Assembly (NCBI RefSeq): GCF_021729845.1
Contig: NZ_CP063397.1
Span: 2,184,001 to 2,248,000 of the forward strand
Direction of reading: 5' to 3'
DNA: 64,000 bases
Source: Rhizobium sp. SL42
GTDB lineage: Bacteria; Pseudomonadota; Alphaproteobacteria; Rhizobiales; Rhizobiaceae
The notes beneath the pieces were generated by a model. That model ran no database searches. It saw only the letters and a program-made list of their open reading frames with translations, and was not told the origin of the DNA. Position 1 is the first letter of the stretch. Every line of letters starts with the position of its first letter. Below are positions 11,855 to 20,356 of this stretch, piece after piece. The translations under genes and the position numbers were made by a program.

Positions 11855-12259
11855 ATGCTGGGTCGCGTCAATCACATCGCCATCGCCGTTCCGGATCTCG
11901 CCAGCGCAACGGCCGGTTATCGCGATACTCTGGGTGCGAAAGTATCCCAGGCGCAGGCTCTCCCGGAGCATGGCGTGACCGTGGTTTTCGTCGAATTGCC
12001 CAATACCAAGGTGGAGCTGTTGGCCCCGCTCGGCGAAGAGTCACCTCTCGGGGCATTTTTGGCCAAGAATCCCGGCGGCGGCATGCACCATATCTGCTAT
12101 GAAGTGGATGACATCCTTGTTGCGCGCGACCAGTTGACCGAGGCTGGCGCACGCGTTTTGGGTTCGGGCGAACCGAAGATCGGCGCGCATGGGAAGCCGG
12201 TTCTTTTTCTGCACCCCAAGGACTTCTTCGGCACATTGATCGAACTTGAACAGGTCTGA
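11855..12259 (+). CDS. mce: Methylmalonyl-CoA epimerase
   Basis: Interconverts the (R) and (S) forms of methylmalonyl-CoA in the route from propionyl-CoA to succinyl-CoA. The 134-residue protein is a vicinal-oxygen-chelate fold with metal-binding histidines in NHIAIAV (residue 7 region) and MHHICYEV, and a terminal glutamate in GTLIELEQV. The start follows CGAGGAGAAGCAGT, a strong ribosome site. A short downstream DUF1467 gene shares the strand and may be co-transcribed. Confidence 0.95.
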   Translation: MLGRVNHIAIAVPDLASATAGYRDTLGAKVSQAQALPEHGVTVVFVELPNTKVELLAPLGEESPLGAFLAKNPGGGMHHICYEVDDILVARDQLTEAGARVLGSGEPKIGAHGKPVLFLHPKDFFGTLIELEQV

Positions 12260-12385
12260 TGCGTCGCTTTGTCCTTTGTGGCAGAGCCGGCAAGGGACTA
12301 TAGCAACCAACGGTGCGAGCACGGGCGTCCCGGGCGCATCATGCAACAGCAGGGGCCGCAGGCGCGGCAAGCGGAGAGCAGACCC

Positions 12386-12658
12386 ATGGCCATCATTTCA
12401 GCGCTGGCGGTTTATTTCGTCATTTGGTGGCTGACACTGTTCGTCGTCCTGCCGATTGGTCTGCGAACCCAGGATGACGATAACGATGTGGTGCTTGGCA
12501 CCGTCGCCAGCGCACCCACAAGGTTTCGCGCTTTCCGGGTGATGATGACGACGACAGTCGTCTCCGCGCTGATCTATGGCGGATGGTACGTGGCGAGCGC
12601 CTATTTCGGTATCAGCGTCAATGACTTGCCCCGCATTCTTCCGGACTTCCAGAAGTAA
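12386..12658 (+). CDS. DUF1467 family membrane protein
   Basis: Small inner-membrane protein of 90 residues and unknown function. It has two hydrophobic segments, at about residues 5-25 and 53-73, and the family stretch WWLTLFVVLPIGLRTQ. The ATG at 12386 is used because it opens directly into the first membrane helix; the frame is open upstream but without a better start. In alphaproteobacteria such genes commonly sit between mce and proS, as here. Confidence 0.85.
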   Translation: MAIISALAVYFVIWWLTLFVVLPIGLRTQDDDNDVVLGTVASAPTRFRAFRVMMTTTVVSALIYGGWYVASAYFGISVNDLPRILPDFQK

Positions 12659-12727
12659 GAGACGGCGCGCTCGGGAGTATCGTCTAACGGGCGACCTCGG
12701 TCGTTCTTTTCGTTGTTTTGACAGGCC

Positions 12728-12758
12728 AAAAAAAAACAAGGTCTGTGAAGACCTTGTT
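12728..12758 (-). terminator. Intrinsic terminator of the leftward small RNA
   Basis: Perfect 9-bp inverted repeat AACAAGGTC / GACCTTGTT with a six-base loop. Read leftward it is followed by nine T residues, the classical intrinsic terminator. Read rightward the tail is poor (TTCTAATAAT), so the main direction is minus. Confidence 0.8.
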
Positions 12759-12876
12759 CTAATAATCGCGTGATCCTTCACCAATTAAGGGGCTGCGACA
12801 AGCGCGCCTAAGATCTGATCCTCCCAAGACTTTACCGCGATAATGGCAAGAATTTGAACTCCTTGCCTCTTTTATG
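12728..12876 (-). ncRNA. Candidate trans-acting small RNA (alpha-r9/Smr9C-like by position)
   Basis: A leftward RNA of about 149 bases is supported by three sequence elements. A promoter with GTGACA (12910-12905) and TAGTTT (12887-12882) has 17-base spacing. Internal hairpins include a perfect-to-wobble 8-bp stem with GGCAAGGA and TTCTTGCC arms. The 3' end is a 9-bp hairpin (12735-12758) running into nine U residues (12736-12728). No convincing ORF lies on this strand. From memory, the S. meliloti small RNA Smr9C (alpha-r9 family) lies next to proS; identity is inferred from position and length, not from alignment. Confidence 0.72.
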
Positions 12877-12881
12877 GGCTG

Positions 12882-12910
12882 AAACTAGCCCAATCCGTGG
12901 ACGTTGTCAC
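12882..12910 (-). promoter_or_regulatory. Promoter of the leftward small RNA
   Basis: On the minus strand GTGACA (12910-12905, five of six match to TTGACA) and TAGTTT (12887-12882) are separated by exactly 17 bases. Transcription would start near 12876, giving a transcript of about 149 bases to the terminator. Confidence 0.6.
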
Positions 12911-13170
12911 CCCTAAAATTTGCATAAATGCTACAGTCACCGAAAAAAATCGCCTAAGCCCTAAATGTCGCACGGCTGCCACAAAACGCCAGCATTTGCA
13001 GCATGTTCGAAGGGGACGCAACGACTGGCGCAACCGCTTGTGGGCGATTTCGCGGGATCTCGCTTGCGGGTTTTCATCGGATGCCGAAACGGCTATGAAC
13101 GCATCCGGATATCCCATTTCAATCGCTGATTCCGCCCCTTGGCCGGATCATCAACCAGCTGGAATTCGTT
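12911..13170. other. Intergenic region upstream of proS
   Basis: About 260 bases between the small-RNA promoter and proS. It must hold the proS promoter and leader, but no clear sigma-70 box, riboswitch or T-box-like element was recognised. ORFs across it are overlaps from other frames. Confidence 0.5.
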
Positions 13171-14493
13171 ATGCGTCTGTCGCGCTATTTCATGCCGATC
13201 CTGAAGGAAAACCCGAAGGAAGCCGAAATCGTTTCTCATCGCCTGATGCTGCGCGCGGGCATGATCCGCCAGCAGAGCCAGGGGATCTATTCCTGGCTGC
13301 CGCTCGGCAAGCGCGTGCTCGACAAGGTCAACAAGATCATCCGCGAGGAGCAGAACCGCGCCGGTGCCATCGAATTGTCCATGCCGACCCTGCAGTCCGC
13401 CGAACTCTGGCAGGAAAGCGGTCGCTACGAGGACTACGGCAAGGAAATGCTGCGCATCAAGGACCGTCAGGACCGCCCGATGCTCTATGGCCCGACCAAC
13501 GAGGAAATGATCACGGACATCTTCCGCTCTTCGGTCAAGTCGTACAAGAGCCTGCCGCTCAACCTCTATCATATTCAGCTGAAGTTCCGCGACGAGATCC
13601 GTCCGCGTTTCGGCACCATGCGCTCGCGCGAGTTCCTGATGAAGGATGCCTATTCCTTCGACCTGACCCAGGCAGAGGCGATCCATTCCTACAACAAGAT
13701 GTTTGCAGCCTACTTGCGCACCTTTGCCCGTCTCGGTGTAAGGGCGATCCCGATGCGCGCCGATACCGGCCCGATTGGCGGCAACCACAGCCACGAATTC
13801 ATCATTCTGGCAGATACCGGCGAATCGGAAGTCTTTTCGCACAAGGCCTTCATCGATTTCGAGATTCCGGCAGAAGACACGAACTTCGACGATGTGGCCG
13901 GCCTGCAGGCGATCTTCGACAAATGGACCTCGGTCTATGCCGCGACGTCGGAAATGCATGACGAGACGGCCTTCAACGCCATTGCGGAAGGCGATCGCCT
14001 GTCTGCCCGCGGCATCGAAGTCGGCCATATCTTCTATTTCGGCACGAAATACTCCGAGCCGATGGGCGCCAAGGTCCAGGGTCCGGACGGCAAGGAACAC
14101 CTTGTCCACATGGGTTCCTATGGCATTGGACCGTCACGCCTTGTTCCCGCCATCATCGAAGCCTCGCATGACGACAACGGAATCATCTGGCCGGCATCCG
14201 TCGCGCCGTTTGATGCAGCCGTGATCAACATGAAAGCGGGCGACGAGGCTTGCGACGCTGCGTGTGAAACGCTCTACGCGGCCCTGCTCAAGGCCGGCAA
14301 GGACGTTCTGCTCGACGATACGGATGATCGCGCGGGCACCAAGTTCGCCACGGCTGACCTCATCGGCGTGCCGGTGCAGATCATTGTCGGCCCTCGCTCG
14401 GTCGCCGCTGGCGAAATCGAGCTCAAGGACCGCAAGACCGGTGCGCGCGAGACGATGACGATCGAAGCGGCGATCAACAAGCTGACTGCCTAA
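13171..14493 (+). CDS. proS: Prolyl-tRNA synthetase
   Basis: Charges tRNA-Pro with proline. The 440-residue length marks the short alphaproteobacterial form, without the approximately 180-residue editing insertion of E. coli ProS. Class II synthetase motifs are visible: motif 2 around [17 protein letters not shown] and motif 3 in [15 protein letters not shown], followed by a C-terminal anticodon-binding domain. The ATG at 13171 opens with the family-typical MRLSRYFMP. Confidence 0.97.
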   Translation: MRLSRYFMPILKENPKEAEIVSHRLMLRAGMIRQQSQGIYSWLPLGKRVLDKVNKIIREEQNRAGAIELSMPTLQSAELWQESGRYEDYGKEMLRIKDRQDRPMLYGPTNEEMITDIFRSSVKSYKSLPLNLYHIQLKFRDEIRPRFGTMRSREFLMKDAYSFDLTQAEAIHSYNKMFAAYLRTFARLGVRAIPMRADTGPIGGNHSHEFIILADTGESEVFSHKAFIDFEIPAEDTNFDDVAGLQAIFDKWTSVYAATSEMHDETAFNAIAEGDRLSARGIEVGHIFYFGTKYSEPMGAKVQGPDGKEHLVHMGSYGIGPSRLVPAIIEASHDDNGIIWPASVAPFDAAVINMKAGDEACDAACETLYAALLKAGKDVLLDDTDDRAGTKFATADLIGVPVQIIVGPRSVAAGEIELKDRKTGARETMTIEAAINKLTA

Positions 14494-14514
14494 GGGCGAA
14501 AGCAGGGAGGCACC

Positions 14515-15822
14515 ATGGCGAGCAAAGCCGCTGGCAACGAGACGGGCACAGCCCAAAAGGGCACCGCCGCACGGGCTTTTTCCGCCTTTGAACGCATGGT
14601 CGCCTGGCGCTACCTGAGGGCGCGGCGCAAGGAGGCGTTCATTTCGGTGATCGCCGGTTTCTCCTTCGTCGGCATCATGCTTGGCGTGGCGACGCTGATC
14701 ATCGTCATGGCGGTGATGAACGGCTTCCGGACGGAACTGGTCTCGCGCATTCTGGGCATCAACGGCCATATGATCGTGCAACCGATCGATCAGCCATTGA
14801 ACGACTATGCCGATCTCGCAACCCGCTTTTCGTCCGTTGCGGGTGTCACGATGGCTTTGCCACTGGTCGAGGGCCAGACGCTGGCATCGGGTCGGGAAGG
14901 GGCAGGCACCGGCGCGCTGGTGCGCGGCATCCGTCCGGATGACCTCGCCAAGCTCACGGTCGTCTCCAGCAATATCCGCTCCGGCGACATGGTCGGCTTC
15001 ACCGCCGGGCAGGGCGTGCTGATCGGTTCGCGCATGGCCGCCCAGTTGGGCTTGAGCGCCGGCGACACGATCACGCTCGTCTCGCCTGAAGGCGATGTGA
15101 CGCCGATGGGAGTCAATCCGCGGGTCAAGTCCTACCCGGTTTCGGGCATTTTCGAGATCGGCATGTCGGAATATGATGCCTCGATCATCTATATGCCGCT
15201 GGAGGAGGCGCAGCTTTATTTCAATGTCGAGGGCATCGTCCAGTCGATCGAGCTTTTCATTTCGGATCCCGACGCAGTGGACGACCTGAGGCCGTTGATC
15301 GAGCAGGCCGCCGGTCGCCAGATCTTCATCACCGACTGGCGCCAGCGCAACCAGACCTTCTTCTCGGCCCTTCAGGTCGAGCGCAACGTCATGTTCATGA
15401 TCCTGACGCTGATCGTGCTTGTTGCGGCACTCAACATCATTTCCGGCCTGATCATGCTGGTCAAGGACAAGGCGAGCGACATCGCTATCCTGCGCACCAT
15501 GGGTGCGACATCGGGCGCCATCATGCGCATCTTCTTCATGACGGGTGCGGCCATCGGCACGACTGGCACATTCGCCGGCGTTCTGCTCGGTGTTGTCGTC
15601 TGTCTGAACATCGAATCGATCCGCCAGTTCTTCTCCTGGGTGTCGGGCACGGTGCTGTTTGATCCGGAACTCTATTTCCTCAGCCAGTTGCCGGCGGACA
15701 TGAATGTCGGCGAGACGATTTCCGTGGTGGTGATGGCGCTCAGCCTGTCCTTCATGGCGACCATTTTCCCTGCCTGGCGGGCCTCGCGCCTCGATCCGGT
15801 GCAGGCATTGCGCTACGAATAA
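14515..15822 (+). CDS. lolC: Lipoprotein-releasing ABC transporter permease (LolC/LolE type)
   Basis: Inner-membrane permease that, with LolD, extracts outer-membrane lipoproteins and hands them to LolA. The 435-residue protein has one membrane helix at about residues 40-65, a large periplasmic domain of the MacB core type, and three C-terminal helices of the FtsX family. A single gene takes the place of the lolC/lolE pair, as is usual in alphaproteobacteria (also named LolF). The start follows a GGGAGG site and lolD comes directly after, so the two form an operon. Confidence 0.92.
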   Translation: MASKAAGNETGTAQKGTAARAFSAFERMVAWRYLRARRKEAFISVIAGFSFVGIMLGVATLIIVMAVMNGFRTELVSRILGINGHMIVQPIDQPLNDYADLATRFSSVAGVTMALPLVEGQTLASGREGAGTGALVRGIRPDDLAKLTVVSSNIRSGDMVGFTAGQGVLIGSRMAAQLGLSAGDTITLVSPEGDVTPMGVNPRVKSYPVSGIFEIGMSEYDASIIYMPLEEAQLYFNVEGIVQSIELFISDPDAVDDLRPLIEQAAGRQIFITDWRQRNQTFFSALQVERNVMFMILTLIVLVAALNIISGLIMLVKDKASDIAILRTMGATSGAIMRIFFMTGAAIGTTGTFAGVLLGVVVCLNIESIRQFFSWVSGTVLFDPELYFLSQLPADMNVGETISVVVMALSLSFMATIFPAWRASRLDPVQALRYE

Positions 15823-15824
15823 GG

Positions 15825-16526
15825 ATGCCGACCCCGATGGCCAACGACGTTGTTCTTTCGCTTGCCGGCATCGACCGCCACTACGGTCAGGGCGAAACCG
15901 TGCTTTCCATCCTGAAAGGTGCCGATTTCACCCTGCGCACCGGTGAGACTGTCGCGCTTGTGGCGCCGTCAGGCACCGGCAAATCGACGCTTCTGCATAT
16001 CGCCGGTCTGCTTGAGCATCCGGACGCCGGCGAAGTCACGGTCGGCGGCATTGCCTGCCAGGAGCTCGGCGATGAACAGCGCACGACGATCCGGCGCAAT
16101 TCCGTCGGTTTCGTCTACCAGTTTCATCATCTCCTGCCGGAATTCACCGCACTGGAAAACGTGATGATGCCACAGTTGATCGCGGGCCTCAGCCAGGCCG
16201 AGGCGAAGGAACGGGGCAAGCAGCTTCTCGACTATATGCGCATCGGTCCGCGGGCAGAACATCGCCCGGCGGAATTGTCCGGTGGTGAGCAGCAGCGCGT
16301 CGCGATTGCGCGCGCGGTCGCGAACGCGCCGCTGGTGTTGCTCGCCGACGAACCGACCGGCAACCTCGATCCGGAAACCGCCTCTTACGTCTTCTCGGCG
16401 CTCGAAGCGCTGGTGCGCCAATCGGGACTGTCCGCGATGATCGCGACGCACAATCACGAGATCGCGCGACGCATGGATCGTTGTGTAACCCTGGTTGACG
16501 GCAAGATCGTCGAATTCCAGCCCTGA
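15825..16526 (+). CDS. lolD: Lipoprotein-releasing ABC transporter ATP-binding protein
   Basis: ATPase that powers lipoprotein release together with the preceding permease. The 233-residue ABC protein has Walker A in [10 protein letters not shown] near residue 47, the signature [14 protein letters not shown], Walker B in [13 protein letters not shown] and the switch histidine in ATHNHE. The start may be ATG 15825, two bases after the permease stop, or ATG 15837. A strong terminator follows at 16548. Confidence 0.95.
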   Translation: MPTPMANDVVLSLAGIDRHYGQGETVLSILKGADFTLRTGETVALVAPSGTGKSTLLHIAGLLEHPDAGEVTVGGIACQELGDEQRTTIRRNSVGFVYQFHHLLPEFTALENVMMPQLIAGLSQAEAKERGKQLLDYMRIGPRAEHRPAELSGGEQQRVAIARAVANAPLVLLADEPTGNLDPETASYVFSALEALVRQSGLSAMIATHNHEIARRMDRCVTLVDGKIVEFQP

Positions 16527-16547
16527 TATAAATTCGAACAGGCAGCG

Positions 16548-16596
16548 GCCCGCGGTTGGATGGAATTCTGTTCCGTTCGACGGCGGGCTTTTTTTT
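16548..16596 (+). terminator. Strong intrinsic terminator after lolD
   Basis: A long stem with outer arms GCCCGC (16548-16553) and GCGGGC (16583-16588) and an inner arm pairing of about 11 bp including G-U pairs is followed by eight T residues. It ends the proS-lol transcript and separates it from the next promoter, which begins three bases downstream. Confidence 0.92.
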
Positions 16597-16598
16597 GG

Positions 16599-16627
16599 TT
16601 GACAACGGAACGTAATGAGAACAAAAT
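16599..16627 (+). promoter_or_regulatory. Promoter with LexA (SOS) box upstream of the 28-residue peptide and dnaE
   Basis: A perfect -35 element TTGACA at 16599-16604 is followed after about 17 bases by an A/T-rich -10 region (CAAAAT). Between them lies GAAC-N7-GAAC (16608-16611 and 16619-16622), the direct-repeat LexA operator known for alphaproteobacteria. An operator between -35 and -10 is the expected repression geometry. It starts just after the lolD terminator, so it should drive the following peptide gene and possibly dnaE. Confidence 0.82.
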
Positions 16628-16654
16628 AAAAACATAAAGAGACAGGAGACAGAC

Positions 16655-16741
16655 ATGACCGAGATACTTCGTGACGTTGCTGCATTCGCCTCCCTTGCTA
16701 TGTTTGTTGGTAGTATGTCGCTGATCATGCTGGCACTCTGA
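16655..16741 (+). CDS. 28-residue membrane peptide, putative SOS-induced (SidA-like by context)
   Basis: The ATG is preceded by ACAGGAGACAGAC, a strong ribosome site seven bases upstream. The 28-residue product has a short polar N-terminus (MTEILRD) followed by about 21 hydrophobic residues, so it should be a single-pass inner-membrane peptide. The LexA box at 16608-16622 is directly upstream and dnaE is directly downstream. Caulobacter SidA, an SOS-induced division inhibitor of 29 residues acting on FtsW/FtsN, has the same size, topology and regulation, and to my recollection the same place beside dnaE. Homology is inferred; residues were not aligned. Confidence 0.72.
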   Translation: MTEILRDVAAFASLAMFVGSMSLIMLAL

Positions 16742-16750
16742 AGCACTCTT

Positions 16751-16781
16751 CCGGCAAAGCTGTAGAGAGAGGCTTTGCCGG
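16751..16781 (+). other. Perfect 10-bp hairpin between the peptide gene and dnaE
   Basis: CCGGCAAAGC (16751-16760) and GCTTTGCCGG (16772-16781) form a perfect stem with an 11-base loop, nine bases after the peptide stop. No U-tract follows, so it is not a classical terminator; it may protect the short upstream message or lower read-through into dnaE. Confidence 0.7.
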
Positions 16782-16855
16782 ATCAAACTCCGCTGGACTT
16801 CACATCTTCGAACGTTGAAAACTGCGCTGATTCAAGATGCGTGAGGATGAAACCG

Positions 16856-19800
16856 ATGGGCGAGGCAAACGGCGGCAAGGAAACTTCCGATCGGTTGGGT
16901 GGAAGCCCGGGTTTTGTCCATCTGCGCGTGCACTCGGCCTTCTCGCTTTTGGAAGGTGCGCTGCCGCTGAAAAAGATTCTGGGCAAGGCGGTTGCCGATA
17001 GCCAGCCCGCAATCGCGATCACCGACACCAACAATCTCTTCGTTGCACTCGAATTTTCCCAGAAGGCACTTGGTGACGGCGTCCAGCCGATCATCGGCTG
17101 TCAACTGTCGATCGAAATGGAGGATTCGTCCGGCGAAAAGCGCAATGGCCATGTGGCGAAATTGCCATCGATCGTCGTTCTGGCAGCCAATCCGGCCGGA
17201 TACGAACGTCTGGTTGACATCGTCAGTCGCGCCTATCTCGGTGGCGATGCCGGTCACGCCGTGCACGTGAAGATGTCGTGGCTCGAGGAAGCCGGAACCG
17301 ATGGGCTGATTGCGCTGACCGGAGCATCCGACGGGCCCGTCGACCTCATGCTGAAGGACGGCCACAAGGCGCAGGCCGAGAGCCGGCTGCTGGCGCTGAA
17401 GGCACTGTTTGGCGACCGGCTGTATGTCGAACTGCAGCGCCATGGCAATTATGATCGTGGCCACGAGCGTCGCATGGTTCAGCTCGCCTATGATCACGAC
17501 CTGCCCTTGGTGGCGACCAATGAAGCCTTCTTCCCGTCGCGAGCCGACTATGATGCCCATGACGCGCTGATGGCCGTTGCCCACAACGCGATCGTCTCGG
17601 ATGACAACCGGTTTCGCTTGACCCCGGACCATTATCTGAAGAGCCGTGCCGAGATGGTCGAACTGTTTTCGGATCTGCCGGAAGCGCTCGACAATACGAT
17701 CGAGATCGCCCGGCGCTGCTCCTTCGTGCTCGACACACGCAAGCCGATCCTGCCGCGCTTCACCGGCGGCAGTGACGATCCGGAAGAGGCCGAGCGCGAG
17801 GAGTCGCGCGAATTGCGCCGTCAGGCGGTCGAGGGCCTCGACATGCGTCTGGCAACGCTCGGTATGGCGAAGGGCTACGAGGAAAACGAGTATCGCGAAC
17901 GGCTCGATTTCGAACTCTCGGTCATCGAGCGGATGAAGTTCCCCGGTTACTTCCTGATCGTTGCCGACTTCATCAAATGGGCAAAGCAGCACGACATTCC
18001 GGTTGGTCCCGGACGTGGTTCCGGTGCGGGTTCGCTTGTCGCCTATGCGCTGACCATCACCGACGTTGATCCGCTGCGCTTCTCCTTGCTGTTCGAACGT
18101 TTCCTCAACCCCGACCGTGTCTCGATGCCGGACTTCGATATCGACTTCTGCCAGGACCGCCGCGAAGAGGTCATTCGCTACGTCCAGCAGAAATACGGCC
18201 GCGAGCAGGTGGCGCAGATCATCACCTTCGGGTCGTTGCAGGCGCGTGCGGCCCTTCGCGACGTCGGCCGTGTTCTGGAAATGCCCTATGGTCAGGTCGA
18301 CCGGATCTGTAAGCTCGTTCCGAACAACCCCGCCAATCCGACGCCTCTGTCGAAGGCGATCGAGGAAGAGCCGAAATTCCAGGAAGAGATCGACAAGGAG
18401 CCGGTCGTCGGGCGTTTGCTCGATATCGCCCAGAAGATCGAGGGTCTCTATCGTCACGCCTCGACCCACGCCGCCGGCATCGTCATTGGTGACCGCCCGC
18501 TGTCGAAGCTCGTGCCGATGTACCGCGATCCACGCTCGGACATGCCGGTTACCCAGTTCAACATGAAATGGGTGGAGCAGGCGGGTCTGGTCAAATTCGA
18601 CTTTCTCGGCCTGAAGACGCTGACCGTGTTGAAGACGGCGGTAGACTTCGTCGTTGAGCAGCGTGGCCACAAGGTCGATCTGGCGGCCATCCCGCTCGAC
18701 GACATGCCGACCTATGACATGCTGTCGCGCGGCGAGACGGTCGGCGTGTTCCAGGTGGAAAGTGCCGGCATGCGCAAGGCGCTGATCGGCATGCGGCCCG
18801 ACTGCATCGAGGATATCATCGCGCTTGTGGCCCTCTATCGCCCGGGTCCGATGGAGAACATCCCGACGTACAACGCCCGCAAACACGGCGAAGAGGAAAT
18901 CGAGTCCGTCCATCCGTCGATCGATTATCTCCTGAAGGAAACTCAAGGGGTTATCGTCTACCAGGAGCAGGTCATGCAGATCGCCCAGGTCCTGTCGGGC
19001 TATTCGCTCGGCGAGGCCGATCTGCTGCGCCGCGCCATGGGTAAGAAGATCAAGGCCGAGATGGACCAGCAAAGCGCCCGTTTCGTCGACGGCGCGGTCA
19101 AGAACGGCGTCTCGAAACCGCAGGCCGTCAACATCTTCGAACTTCTGGCGAAGTTCGCCAACTACGGCTTCAACAAGTCGCATGCCGCGGCCTACGCCAT
19201 CGTCTCCTACCAGACCGCCTATATGAAGGCGCATTATCCGGTTGAATTCCTCGCAGCGTCGATGACGCTCGATATGTCGAACACGGAAAAGCTGGTGGAT
19301 TTTCGCCAGGATGCCGGTCGCCTGGGTATCCAGGTCGTGCCGCCCTCGGTGCAGACCTCTTTCCGCCATTTCCAGACTGGCCCGAACAGGATCTTCTATG
19401 CGCTAGCCGCAATCAAGGGCGTCGGCGAAGCGGCAGTCGATCACATCGTGCAGGTAAGGGGAGACACGCCCTTTGCCGATATCGAGGATTTCTGCCTGCG
19501 CATCGATCCCAAGCAGGTCAACCGCCGCGTCTTTGAAAGCCTGATTTCCGCTGGCGCCTTCGATTGTTTCGGCCATGACCGCGCCGAGATGAGCGGCAGC
19601 CTCGACCGGATCATGGGCTATGCCCAGCGCGCCCAGGAAAATGCCGTCAGCGGCCAGTCCGATATGTTCGGCTCCGGCGGAGCGAGCGGCCCGGAACGCA
19701 TCGTCTTTGCGCCGTACACGCCGTATCTCTCCTCCGAGAAGCTGATGCGCGAGTTCCAGGTGCTGGGCTTTTATCTCTCGGCTCACCCGCTCGATGCCTA

Positions 19801-20353
19801 TCGCTCCTTGCTTGAAAAGCTGCGCGTCCAGAACTTTGCCGATTTTTCCGTTGCAGTGAAGCAGGGAGCCACCGCGGGTCGTCTGGCAGGCACCGTGATT
19901 TCCCGTCAGGAACGCAAGACCCGCACCGGCAACAAGATGGGCATCGTCACCTTCTCCGATGCCTCGGGCCAATATGAAGCGGTACTGTTTTCCGAAGGCC
20001 TCAATCAGTATCGCGATCTGCTGGAATCGGGCAAGTCGCTGGTCATTACCGTCGCGGCCGAGGAACGTCCGGAAGGCATCGGCCTTCGCATCCAGACGGC
20101 ACAGTCGCTGGAGGAACAGTCGATCCGCATGCAGAAGGCGATGCGCGTCTATGTCCGCGATTCAGGGCCGTTGCGCGCCGTGGCCGCACATTTGAATGCG
20201 CGCGGCGACGGGCTTGTCTCGTTTATCGTCATCAAGGATGACGGCAAACGCGAGATCGAGGTCGAACTGACGGAGAAATTCCGCATTTCGCCGGAAATCG
20301 CCGCTGCCATGCGCTCGACGCCCGGCGTGCTCGATGTCGAACTGGTGAGCTGA
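16856..20353 (+). CDS. dnaE: DNA polymerase III alpha subunit
   Basis: Catalytic subunit of the replicative polymerase. The 1165-residue product has an N-terminal PHP domain beginning FVHLRVHSAFSLLEGAL. The polymerase core includes MPDFDIDFCQDRREEVI with catalytic aspartates, plus GPGRGSGAGSLVAYAL and HAAGIVIGDRPLSKL; helix-hairpin-helix and OB-fold parts follow. ATG 16856 is chosen because GAGG lies nine bases upstream and the length fits DnaE1; earlier in-frame TTG and ATG codons exist. The sequence looks like replicative DnaE1 rather than the mutagenesis polymerase DnaE2/ImuC, although the LexA box upstream would raise its expression under damage. Confidence 0.96.
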   Translation: MGEANGGKETSDRLGGSPGFVHLRVHSAFSLLEGALPLKKILGKAVADSQPAIAITDTNNLFVALEFSQKALGDGVQPIIGCQLSIEMEDSSGEKRNGHVAKLPSIVVLAANPAGYERLVDIVSRAYLGGDAGHAVHVKMSWLEEAGTDGLIALTGASDGPVDLMLKDGHKAQAESRLLALKALFGDRLYVELQRHGNYDRGHERRMVQLAYDHDLPLVATNEAFFPSRADYDAHDALMAVAHNAIVSDDNRFRLTPDHYLKSRAEMVELFSDLPEALDNTIEIARRCSFVLDTRKPILPRFTGGSDDPEEAEREESRELRRQAVEGLDMRLATLGMAKGYEENEYRERLDFELSVIERMKFPGYFLIVADFIKWAKQHDIPVGPGRGSGAGSLVAYALTITDVDPLRFSLLFERFLNPDRVSMPDFDIDFCQDRREEVIRYVQQKYGREQVAQIITFGSLQARAALRDVGRVLEMPYGQVDRICKLVPNNPANPTPLSKAIEEEPKFQEEIDKEPVVGRLLDIAQKIEGLYRHASTHAAGIVIGDRPLSKLVPMYRDPRSDMPVTQFNMKWVEQAGLVKFDFLGLKTLTVLKTAVDFVVEQRGHKVDLAAIPLDDMPTYDMLSRGETVGVFQVESAGMRKALIGMRPDCIEDIIALVALYRPGPMENIPTYNARKHGEEEIESVHPSIDYLLKETQGVIVYQEQVMQIAQVLSGYSLGEADLLRRAMGKKIKAEMDQQSARFVDGAVKNGVSKPQAVNIFELLAKFANYGFNKSHAAAYAIVSYQTAYMKAHYPVEFLAASMTLDMSNTEKLVDFRQDAGRLGIQVVPPSVQTSFRHFQTGPNRIFYALAAIKGVGEAAVDHIVQVRGDTPFADIEDFCLRIDPKQVNRRVFESLISAGAFDCFGHDRAEMSGSLDRIMGYAQRAQENAVSGQSDMFGSGGASGPERIVFAPYTPYLSSEKLMREFQVLGFYLSAHPLDAYRSLLEKLRVQNFADFSVAVKQGATAGRLAGTVISRQERKTRTGNKMGIVTFSDASGQYEAVLFSEGLNQYRDLLESGKSLVITVAAEERPEGIGLRIQTAQSLEEQSIRMQKAMRVYVRDSGPLRAVAAHLNARGDGLVSFIVIKDDGKREIEVELTEKFRISPEIAAAMRSTPGVLDVELVS

Positions 20354-20356
20354 CGA

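Noticed and set aside
12897..13961. 354-codon plus-strand ORF
   Set aside because: It overlaps proS in another frame; proS is certain.
16832..19369. 845-codon minus-strand ORF
   Set aside because: Antisense of dnaE; no recognisable features.
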